From Arachis hypogaea (lineage: Eukaryota; Streptophyta; Magnoliopsida; Fabales; Fabaceae), in NCBI RefSeq assembly GCF_003086295.3, contig NC_092038.1, forward strand, positions 99,107,837 to 99,171,836: a stretch of 64,000 nucleotides of DNA, in the 5' to 3' direction. Below the pieces are notes generated by a model that was not told the origin of the DNA, ran no database searches, and saw nothing but the letters and a program-made list of their open reading frames with translations. Of the stretch, positions 45,490-55,782 are shown piece by piece (position 1 is the stretch's first letter; every line of letters begins with the position of its first letter). The position numbers were made by a program, and so were the translations under genes.

Positions 45490-47360
45490 CTAAAAATCAA
45501 ATACAATAATTTTATTATATATAATTTTAACACAATTATAATTTCTAAACAAATTGAAAAATTGAAAACATAAATAACCTCTTTTATAATATTCTGCCCA
45601 CAACCAATTTTGATTGCACATAAGAGCTTCTACTGTATCTTCATAAAGACTACCGCAATGAGTAGCAATTATATGGCCACTTGTGCTAAAAGAAGACTCA
45701 GAAGCAACAATAGACACAGGAATGACAAATATGCCTCTTGCAATTTTTTGAAGAGTTGAAAACTTAACTCCATTTATCTTCCACCAAGCTAATATATCAA
45801 AATCAAGAGTTAGAGGATGAACATTTTCTTCTACATAGTGGTCAAATTCCGTCTTCACAAATGAACCTTTTTTCTTCTTCTTTTGTCTAATATACAATTG
45901 ATAACCAACATCATCATCTTTATCTGCATTAACCCTAAGCTCTTGTGTAGATTCCACTAACATATTGCTTAAATTAGATGTATTCTTTTGATATTAATGA
46001 AGTAACTCATAACATGCCTATTTGATTCTCTCAACTTTCCTTGTGCATTCATTAGGATCTTCATATACCCTAGCAAACTTATATTCAAGCCCATCAAGCT
46101 TATACCTAGGATCTAGAATTGTAGCAACACCCATAATGTCATGAATTTCTTCCCAATACTTATCAAACTTTCTCTTCATCATACATGCCATGCTACTAAT
46201 AACTGGGTTTGGAGAAACAACCCATTTTTCCAATCCAACATGTACATCACATACTTTATTAAAGTAAATGTTGGTAGTTAGAACTTGAGTTCCAGAAAAC
46301 AACTAAGTCACATCATAAAAAAGTTTTAATTTACCACAAATTTCTTTTGCAAATTCCTATTCCTCATTACTTGGCACACTTTTATAATTGGAGTCTTTTT
46401 ATTTTACTCGAGCAAAGACATCTCTATACAATCATGCAGTTTCTAACATCACATAAGTAGAATTCTATCTAGTCATACAATCAAGAGATAATTTTTTTTT
46501 TGTAAAGGGAACACCTGACTTACTACACCAACTCACAAAGGTTTCATGTCTTTTACTAGTTGAAATCCAATACACTACACTATTACAAATTTTCTCCACA
46601 CGTTCTATAACTAAATTGAAATCATCCTTCACAATTAGGTTTAAAATATGAGCACAGCAACGCATATGCAATAACTTACCCCCTAGCAACTAATAATTTA
46701 AGTCTAGACGTCCCAAAAACACATCAATCGTAGCATCATTTGTAGAACAATTATCCAATGTAATAGTTAATAATTTTCTATCTAAGTTCCACTCCAACAA
46801 AACTTTCATTAATGCATTAGAGAGAACTTTACTTGAATGAGGAGCATGAACATAAGTAAAGCTGAAAATTGTTAAAAATATATCAGATAAAAAAATATCA
46901 TAAGTACATCAAGAATTAGAAAGCATATCTTATACTAGAAGCAAAGTTTAAGGTATTACCTCAATACTCACATTTGCAAATTCCATAAACTATCAATGTA
47001 GTGTGCTGTAACAACCATGTATCTTTTTTCCTAGTTGAAAGTCCACATGTCAGTTGTAATAGTCACTCGACTATCATTTGCATCCATCATCTTGTTTATG
47101 TTAAGCTTCTCCACTTTGTACATTTCAAAGATATCCTTCTTTATTGTGTTTCGGCTTGGCATCTTAAACATTGGTTGCATTGAAGCAAACACTTTTCTTG
47201 TTGCCACATGATCCACATATGACAAAGGATACTCATGCACACAAATGGACTTGGCAATCAATTTTCTTGTGTGAGATGCATCAAATATAAAAGCATCTGA
47301 ACTATTCTTTCCATGTCTTTGAAGAGATTCGTCAATTGTTGATTGTCTTGAAATTTGTAG
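45490..47360 (-). pseudogene. hAT transposase (RICESLEEPER-like), degraded
   Basis: Minus-strand blocks in order: DASHTRKLIAKSICVHEYPLSYVDH and VTITTDMWTFN (47031-47360), LGGKLLHMRCCAHILNLIVKD and SWCSKSGVPFT (46465-46689), CDVHVGLEKWVVSPNPVISSMACMMKRKFDKYWEEI and ATILDPRYKLDGLEYKF (46018-46302), and the C-terminal hAT dimerisation region WKINGVKFSTLQKIARGIFVIPVSIVASESSFSTSG (45490-45963). These give the RNase H-like fold plus dimerisation domain. The BED zinc finger that should lead the protein is gone. Stops and frameshifts separate the blocks, and an intron-like gap lies around 46860-46990. Inactive. Confidence 0.85.
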
Positions 47361-47369
47361 CCACATTCC

Positions 47370-47885
47370 TTGGATTGGCACCAAGAATAGACTTACAATG
47401 GATTGGCACCCCTTCAAAGACCAATGTACAAATGCCCAAAGATCTGGACTCTGCTCTTTGGACGTTGGACGCCTGGAAGGGGGCAGGAAGCTGGCGTTGG
47501 AAGCCAGTTTTGGGCCTTCTAATTTGAAGCAAAGTATAAACTATTATATATTTCTGGAAAGCTCCAGAAGTCAGCTTTCCATAACCATTGAGAGCGCTCC
47601 ATTTGGACTTTTGCAGCTCCAGAAAAGCTCTTTCGAATGCAAGAAGGTCAAATCTGGATAGCATCTACAGCGCTTTCTCTGTCTCTGAATCAGACTTCTG
47701 CTCTAGCTCCTAAATTTCAGCCAGAAAATACCTAAAATTGCCCAAAAACACAAAAACGCATAGTAGAATCTAAAAAATGTGAATTTAACACTAAAACCTA
47801 TAAAAAATCAATAAAAACTAAATAAAAACTACTAAAAACTATATGAAAATGATGCCAAAAAATGTATAAAATATCTGCTCATCAT
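47370..47885 (-). mobile_element. LTR fragment F
   Basis: On the minus strand it starts TGATGAGCAGATATTTTATAC at 47885 and follows the U3 of LTRs A/B/E for about 500 bases, to the region of the ggcgt palindromes. It then joins hAT sequence near 47350-47390. It is inserted in the gag of element G and truncated. The exact left border is uncertain. Confidence 0.7.
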
Positions 47886-48500
47886 CTACCATGCTTCATA
47901 GAGGGATTCACCCTCTTTCTGTCTAAAGGTCTGAACTTTCACCCTAAGCTTGCTCAACATCTAAGGTGGGAATAACTTGGTCAAAAATGCATTTACCACC
48001 TTCTCCCAAGAGTCTAGGCTTTTCTTAGGCTGAGAATCCAGCCATAACCTAGCTCTGTCCCTTACAGTAAAAGGGAAAAGCATAAGCTTGTAAATCTCTA
48101 GATTCACTCCATTAGTTTTGACAGTATCAGAGATCTTCAAGAAATCAAAAATGAATTTGTTTGGATCTTCCTGTGCAAGTCCATAAAACTGGCACTTCTA
48201 TTGAACTAGAGTGACCAGTTGAGGTTTCAACTCAAAATTATTTGCATTAATGGCAGGTATAGAGATGCTGCATCCATAGAAATCAGAAGTGGGTACAATA
48301 AAGTCACCTAGGACCTTCCTTGCGTCTCCTCTGTCATTGGAAATGGCTGCCATGTCTGTATTCTCTGTTTCTTGTTCGAAAAGCTCCGTAAGGTTTTCTC
48401 TGGAGTGTTATGCTCTAACTTGTTGTAAACGCCTCCTTAGAGTCCTCTCAGGTTCAGGATCAGGATCAAGGAGAGGTTCTTTTTCCCTATTCCTGCTCAT
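47886..48500 (-). pseudogene. Element G: truncated gag
   Basis: Minus-strand start at 48500 (MSRNREKEPLLDPDPEPERTLRR) and the gag core (ANNFELKPQLVTLVQ, DTVKTNGVN, RDRARLWLDSQPKKSLDSWEK), cut off at 47886 by LTR fragment F after YEAW. Several in-frame stops show it is dead. Confidence 0.82.
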
Positions 48501-49719
48501 AAATAACAAAAAAGAATGCAAGTAGAGAAGAAGAAAGGATTCTTTATGTCAGAGTATAGAGGTCCTTTGTTAGAGAGATAAGTCAAGAGGAAAAGAAAAG
48601 AAGATGTCCTTCAATAAGGATAGTTTTTGAAAATCAATAAAGAGAAAAGAAGAGATATTTTCAAAAGTGGAGACGGAAAGAGAGATGAAATTTTCGAAAA
48701 AGGAGAAAGATAAAGTAGTTAGGAGGTTTTGAAAAAGAAGAAAGAGAAAGGAAATAGAAAGAGAATAAGGTAAAACAAGTAACTAACTAACCAACAAGAA
48801 TTGAAAATAAAAGATTTGATTTTGAAATTCAATTTTAAAAGAAAGTAGAGAATTAAAACTTAAAAGTTTTAAATTTAAAAAGAAGATAAGATAAGTAAGT
48901 TTTAAAATTTAAAAAGAAAGATATGATAAAGATTTAAAAATATTTAGAAACATAAGATTAAAATTTTGAGAATCAAACTTTTAAAAGATTAAGTAAAGAT
49001 TTAAAAAGATAAGATTTAAAATTTTTAAATTTTGAAGATTTAAAGTAAAAAGATTTGATAAAGATTTGAAAAAGATTTTGAAATTTGAAATTAAAATAAG
49101 ATAAAATAAGATATATGAAATTTAAAGAAAGATACACAAAAGTTAAGATAAAGATTTGAAAAAGAATTGAAAAGATAAGATTTGAAATTAAAATTTAAAC
49201 TTTACTAACAAGAAAATACCAAACTTAAAATTTTTAAATTAAGATAAGAAAAGATAGCAAGATTTTCGAAAATGTAGACAAAGATAAAAGAGATATTTTT
49301 TTGGGATTTTCGAATTTTAAAGAAAAAGAAAAACAACTAAGAGACACCAAATTAAACTTAAAAATTTAAGATCAAATGACACTAATTTTCAAAAATATAA
49401 AGGAGAAACAACTAAAAGACACCAAAATTAAAATTTTTAAAATCAAACAAGAAAAATTACCAAGAATAATTCGAATATCAAGAAGAGAAAACAAGAACAC
49501 CTTCGAAAATTTAAAGAAAAAGATGAAAACAGACGAGACACCAAACTTAAAAACTGACACAAGACTCAAACAAAAGACAAAGATTACCAAAGAAAAGAAA
49601 AGGTTTTGAAAAAATTTTTGGAACAAAAACAAAAGACACAATCAAAAGAGTAACTAAACTGTAAAAAGTACCTAATCTAAGCAATAAGATAGTCTGGTAG
49701 TTTGTCAATCTCGAACAAT
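48501..49719 (-). other. Element G: 5' untranslated leader
   Basis: A/T-rich low-complexity leader with repeated aaaagataag units and several plus-strand caccaaactta (minus TAAGTTTGGTG) motifs. No coding sequence. Confidence 0.7.
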
Positions 49720-49736
49720 CCCTAGCAACGGCGCCA
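49720..49736 (-). other. Element G: primer-binding site, tRNA-Asp
   Basis: On the minus strand TGGCGCCGTTGCTAGGG, one mismatch to the tRNA-Asp complement, 6 bases from the LTR. Confidence 0.85.
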
Positions 49737-49742
49737 AAAACT

Positions 49743-51327
49743 TGGTGTTCAAAATTGAACTCCGCACAATTTAACTGGCAAGTGCACCGGGTCTTCCAAG
49801 TAATACCTCTGGTGAGTGAGGGTCGAATCCCACGGAGATTGTCGGATTAAGCAAGTAATGGCTATCTTGTAAATCATAGTTAGGCGATTAGAAAAGATGG
49901 TTGTTTGTTTGAAAGTATAAATAAAAATAGTAAAGAACGAAATACCGGTTGATGTGAAAACAGTGATAGAGATATAGTTAAGGCTTTGGAGATACATATT
50001 CTTTCCGGTTTAACTTTTCGTACTGTCTACTTTAATAACGAATGATTCATTCAATGACAGCCGTAAGTGATTAACTCATGTCCTCTCATCGAGTTAATCT
50101 CTTCTAAACCATAGCAGTCCACCATATCTGAGCAACTCATATCCTCTCATCAATTTAACTCAAGGATTCCCACTATAGCCAAAGGTGAAGACCTAAGCAA
50201 TCCACTCCCCTTCGCGATCCTACTCAAAACGCCACAGACAAGTTCGGATCTTCCAGATCAGGGAATGTTGCTTCTCTGACTCTAGGCTTAACACCACAAA
50301 GACCTCAGTAACCCACAGTCAATGAGATTTTATGTCACTTATCCAAAGTCGCCCAGGTATGCTCTTGTAATCTGCAGTGCACTCTCTAGCTGTGGTTCAA
50401 TGCTATCTGGGTCAGGACTCACACAGAACCCATGTAGAACAAGGATGAATGTCATGGTTCATCCTTAATTCATGAGATGAAGACAAAAAATGCACAAGAG
50501 AATGGAATTAAATGTGTATTGATATAGAAACAGTAATATTATTAATCCATAAGAATCAGCAGAGCTCCTAACCCTAACATAGGAGGTTTAGTAGCTCATA
50601 GCTTAAAGAAAGTAATAGTAAAAGGTGCAAAGGGGTAAAAGATCCCTAAAAATGATGATCTTTCTTCTATATATAATAACCTAATAAGTAAGGAGTACAA
50701 ACGTATGATAGACTAGACTAAAGGTGCGAAAGTCCACTCTTGGGCCCACTTTGATTGAGTACTTGGGCTGAGCTTGGCGTCCAACTTGAGGGATGGGCAT
50801 TGAACGCCCACTAAGGGTTGATCCACACTGCCTCATGCTTCTTGGTGGGCATTGAATGCCCTAAAGGGGGTGTTTGGGCGTTCAATGCTGGCTTGAGTTC
50901 CTTTGGGGCGTTGAACGCCAGAAAGGGGGTAGTACTTGGGCTTCAACGCCCAATATAGGCAGGCTCCTTCGAAGAAAAGTATAGACTATTATATATTGCT
51001 GAAAAGCTCTGAAAGTCAGCTTTCCAATCCCATTAAGAGCGCATCATTTGGACCTTTTTAGCCCTAGAAATGCTTATTTGAGTGCATGGAGGTTAGAATC
51101 TGACAGCATATGCTATGCTTTCCTTGCCTCTGAATCGGACTTTACCAAAACTCCTCAATTTCAGCCAAAAATTACCTGAAATCTTCAAAAAACACAACAA
51201 CTCAAATTAGAATCCAAAAATATGAATTTTGCACTAAAATCTATGAAAATATAATGAAACTTAAACAAAACATAACCAAAATAATATGAAAATAATACCA
51301 AAAAGCGTATAAACTATACACTCATCA
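49743..51327 (-). repeat. Element G: 5' LTR
   Basis: 1,585 bases. On the minus strand it starts TGATGAGTGTATAGTTTATACGC and ends GAACACCA before the PBS. U3 contains GGGCGTT/AACGCCC-type palindromes around 50780-50960. It directly adjoins truncated pol of element H at 51328. Confidence 0.85.
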
Positions 51328-52480
51328 TGTGCCTATATGCAAAAACACTATATGGACATGTGAAAGAAGTTTTCTCCTGGTTTTTAGGATCTACCATAAT
51401 TTGGTTGTAGTCTGAATAGTCATCCAAGAAGTAATAGTAGGCATGTCCTACTAATCTTTCCAACATTTGATCCATGAATGAAAGAGGAAAGTGATCCTTC
51501 TTGGTGGCTTCATTGGGCTTCCTATAGTCTATGCACATGTGCCAACCAGTCATAGTTCTTGTTAGGATCAATTCATTCTTCTTATTAGGTACCACAGTGA
51601 CACCACCTTTCTTGGAAACCACTTGGACCGGACTCACCCATGAGTTGTCAGAGATAGGATAGATCACCCCTGCCTCCCATAATTTCAACACCTATTTTTG
51701 CACAACCTCTATCATTGTAGGATTCAGTCTTCTTTGTGGTTGAACTATGGGTCTTGCATCATCTTCTAGAAGGATTTTGTGCATGCACATTATTGGACTA
51801 ATTCCCTTTAGATCAGAAATAGTCCAACCAATGGCATCCTTGTGGCTCCTCAGAATTTGAAGCAAGTCATTCTCTTCCTCCTTACTCAGTGAAGAGCTAA
51901 TGATCACTGGGAAGGTATCATCATCTCCCAAGAATGCATACTTGAGATTGGAGGGTAATGGCTTGAGTTCAAGCTTGGGTGCTTCCTCTTTTTCTTTCTT
52001 TTTCTCTAGCACAATTGGGGTGGCTATGATCTCCTCTGGTTCCTCATTACATGACTCATGAGCCACTTCAAAAGCTGCATCAAACTTCTCTTCTCCCAAG
52101 ACCTTATGCACCAAGGATTCAATAACATGAACCCTCATGCATTCTTCAGGAGGTTCACTTAGGTAGTTTATTGCCTTGAAGACATTGAATACTATCTTCT
52201 CTTCATGAACTCTGAGAACTAGTTCCCCCTTTTGAACATCAATGATAGCTCTGGAAGTTGCTAAGAATGGTCTCTCCAAGATGATTGAGGCATTGACATC
52301 CTCTTCTATATCCACCACCACAAAGTCAGCTGCGAAGATAAATTCACCCACTTTCACTAGCAGATTCTCCACTACTGCATGAGGAAATTTGAATGATCTA
52401 TCAGCCAGTTAGAGGGCCATGGTTTAACTTCTTCAATCAACATTCTCCTCATCACTGACAGAGGCATCAAGTTGATGCTA
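51328..52480 (-). pseudogene. Element H: protease C-terminus and start of reverse transcriptase
   Basis: Minus strand. From 52480: SINLMPLS of the protease, a frameshift near 52420, then ENLLVKVGEFIFAADFVV and ASIILERPFLATSRAIIDV, then the linker to reverse transcriptase (HKDAIGWTISDLKGISPIMCMHKILLEDDARP). A TAG at about 51692 interrupts the phase. RT continues with GVIYPISDNSWVSPVQVVSKKGG, CIDYRKPNEATKKDHFPL and YYYFLDDYSDYNQI, and is cut at 51328 by element G before the catalytic YxDD box. The most complete pol in the window, but not functional. Confidence 0.87.
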
Positions 52481-52485
52481 GCACC

Positions 52486-54254
52486 TGATGAGCGGATAAT
52501 TTATACGCTTTTTGGCATTGTTTTCATATAGTTTTTAGTAAGTTTGAGCTACTTTTAGGGATGTTTTCATTAGTTTTTATGTTAAATTCACATTTCTGGA
52601 CTTTACTATGAGTTTGTGTGCTTTTCTGTGATTTCAGGTAAATTCTGACTGAAATTGAGGGATTTGAGCAAAACTCTGAAGAAGGCTGACAAAAGGACTG
52701 CTGATGCTGTTGGAATCTGACCTCCCTGCACTCGAAGTGGATTTTCTGGAGCTACAAAACTCCAATTGGCGCGCTCTCAACGGCGTTGGAAAGTAGACAT
52801 CCAGGGCTTTCCAGCAATATATAATAGTCCATACTTTATTCGAAGAATGACGACGTAACTTGGCGTTGAACGCCAAGTTCATGCTGCTGTCTGGAGTTAA
52901 ACGCCAGAAAAACGTCATGATCCGGAGTTGAACGCCCAAAACACGTCATAACTCAGAGTTCAACGCCAAGATATGCCTTAGCACGTGAATTCATCAAGCT
53001 CAGCCCAAGCACACACCAAGTGGGCCCCGGAAGTGGATTTATGCATCAATTACTTACTCATGTAAACCCTAGTAGCTAGTCTAGTATATATAGGACATTT
53101 ATCTATTGTATTAGACATCCTGGATTGTATTTTGATCCTGTGATCACGTTAGAGAGGGCTGGCCATTCGGCCATGCCTGAACTCTTTGCTTATGTATTTT
53201 CAACGGTGGAGTTTCTGCACACCATAGATTAAGGGTGTGGAGCTCTGCTGTACCTCAAGTATTAATGCAATTCTATTATCTTTTATTCAATTCTCTCTTA
53301 TTCTTATTCCATGATATTCATTCGTACCCAAGAACATGATGAATGTGATGAGTCAGATTACCCTCATTATCATTCTCACTTATGAATGCGCGTGATTGAC
53401 AACCATGTCCGTTCTACATGCAACAGAGCTTGAATGCGTATCTCTTAGATTCCCCAACAGAATCTTCGTGGTATAAGTTAGATAGTTGGCGGCATTCATC
53501 TGGATCCGGAAAGTCCAACCTTGTCTGTGGTGTTCCGAGTAGGATCCTGGGAGTCCGGAAAGTCCAACCTTGTCTGTGGTGTTCCGAGTAGGATTCCGAT
53601 CATGAATGACCGTGACGTGCTTCAAACTTTAACCTGCTGGGCGTTGGTGACAGACGCAAAAGAGGGATTCTATTCCAGTAGGAGCGGGAACCAACCGGTG
53701 ATTAGCCGTACTGTGACAGAGTGCGTTGCATAGTTTTCACTGCGAGGATGGGATGTAGCCATCAGCCACGGGTGATGCCTCCAGACTGGTTAGCTGTGCG
53801 AGTGACAGCCGCACAGGTTATTTCCCCGTGAGGAATGAAAGTAGCCACAGTTGATGGTGAACCCCTATACAAAGCTTGCCATGGAAAGGAGTAAGAAGGA
53901 TTGAGTAGAAGGAGTAGGAGAGCAGGCGTCCTTGGGCTCTACAGCATCTCCATCCGCTTATCTGAAATTCCCACCAATGAATCTGCATAAGTGTTCTATC
54001 CCTTTTATTATTCCTTTTTATTTATTATAATTACAATTCCTCTTTCTTCTGCCTGACTGAGATTTACAAGGTGACCATAGCTTGCTTCATACCAACAATC
54101 TCTGTGGATTCGACCCTTACTCACGTAAGGTTATTACTTGGACGACCCAGTACACTTGCTGGTTAGTTGAACGAGATTGTGAAGAAAATAAACAATGCCC
54201 TCAGAGTATACATCTTTTATAAATACATACAAGTGATCACAATTTCGTCCACCA
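52486..54254 (+). repeat. Element E: 5' LTR
   Basis: From TGATGAGCGGATAATTTA to GTCCACCA. U3 palindromes lie at about 52858-52970: AACTTGGCGTT-G-AACGCCAAGTT, then ctggagttaaacgccag, cggagttgaacgccc and agttcaacgcc. The TATA-like box TATATATA is at 53085-53092. Confidence 0.95.
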
Positions 54255-54260
54255 AGTTTT

Positions 54261-54277
54261 TGGCGCCGTTGCCGGGG
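54261..54277 (+). other. Element E: primer-binding site, tRNA-Asp
   Basis: TGGCGCCGTTGCCGGGG, a perfect complement of the tRNA-Asp 3' end, 6 bases after the LTR. Confidence 0.93.
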
Positions 54278-55782
54278 ATTGTTCGGGTATGGACAACTGA
54301 CGGTTCATCTTGTTGCTCAGATTAGGTAATTTTCTTTTCAAAAATCTCTTTCAAAATTTTTCTTTTATTTTTCGTTTTTCCAAAAATGTTTTTCGAAAAA
54401 AATCAATAAAAATACAAAAAAATTAGAAAATCATAAAAATCAAAAATATTTTGTGTTTCTTGTTTGAGTCTTGTGTTAATTTTTAAGTTTGGTGTCAATT
54501 GCATGCTTTTAAAATTTTTCTTGCATTGTTTTCGAAAATTCATGCATTCATAGTGTTCTTCATGATCTTCAAGTTGTTCTTGACAAGTCCTCTTGTTTGA
54601 TCTTGATGATTTCTTGTTTTGTGTCTTTTGTTGTTTTTCATGTGCATTTTTGCATTCATAATTTTCATGCATTAAAGATTTCTAAGTTTGGTGTCTTGCA
54701 TGTTTTCTTTGCATCAAAAATTTTTCAAAATTATGTTCTTGATGTTCATCATGATCTTCATAGTGTTCTTGGTGTTCATCTTGACATTCATAGCATTCTT
54801 GCATGCATCTTGTGTCTTGATCCAAAATTTTCATGTTTTGGGTCATTTTTGTGTTTTTCATTCAATATTTAAAAATCAAAAATATCTTTTCCTTATTTTC
54901 CTCTAAAATTTCGAAATTTTGGGTTGACTTGGTCAAAAATTTTTAAAAATTAGTTGTTTCTTACAAGTCAAGTCAAAATTTCAATTTTAAAAATATTATC
55001 TTTTCAAAATCTTTTTCAAAAATCATATCTTTTTCATTTTTTTTAGCATTTTCGAAAATTTCAAAAATATTTTTCAAAATATTTTCAAAATCTTTTTCTT
55101 ATCTTTTTATCAAATTTTCGAAAATTAGCTAACAATTAATGTGATTGGTTCAAAAATTTGAAGTTTGTTACTTTCTTGTTAAGAAAGGTTCAATCTTTAA
55201 ATTCTAGAATCTTATCTTGTAGTTTCTTGTTAGTTAAGTAATTTTTAAAATTAAATCTTTTTTTTTTAAATATCTTTTTCAAATATATCTTTTTATCTTT
55301 TATCTTATCTTTTTCAAAAATTTTATCTTTTTCAAAATTTGATTTCAAAATATCTTATCTAACCTCCTATCTTCTTATCTTTTTCAAAATTTGATTTCAA
55401 ATCTTTTTCAATCAACTAACTAACTCCTTGTTTGTTTCTTATCTTTTTCAAAACCACCTAACTACTTTTCCCTCTTTTTCAAAAATTCTTTTTAATTGTT
55501 TTAAATTCTAATTTTAATCTCATCTCATCTTTAATTTTCGAAAATCACTAACCATTTTTTCAAAATTATTTTCGAAAATTTCTTTCTCTTTTCTTCTTCT
55601 ATTTAATTATTTAATTACTAACACTTCTCTTCACCTCTCTTCATTCACATCCTCACATCTCTGCCATCCTCACAGTTGTGTTTCTTTTCCACTCTACCCC
55701 TTTCTTCTTCTACTAACATAAAGGAATCTCTATACTGTGACATAGAGTATTCCTCTTTCTTTTCTGTTTTCTTCTCTTTCTT
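54278..55782 (+). other. Element E: 5' untranslated leader
   Basis: T-rich low-complexity leader dominated by 'tctttttcaaaa' units, with a block of diverged repeats (atgttcatcatgatcttcat and gtgttcttggtg, 54540-54800) and two TAAGTTTGGTGTC motifs near 54484 and 54684. The inverted repeat GGAAT-CTCTA ... TAGAG-t-ATTCC at 55723-55753 lies 30-60 bases before gag and recurs in element A. Confidence 0.78.

Larger units (their letters stand above)
38090..47370 (-). mobile_element. hAT-type transposon, interrupted by element D and truncated
   Basis: The left part (38090-38150) starts TAGGGCTGGAAATGGG, a hAT-like terminus, followed by TAGGG/CCCTA subterminal repeats. After element D (38151-44876) the same type of repeat continues (taccctacc at about 44917-44995). 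A decayed transposase gene then runs on the minus strand to about 47360. The opposite terminus is missing, since LTR fragment F starts there. Confidence 0.7.
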
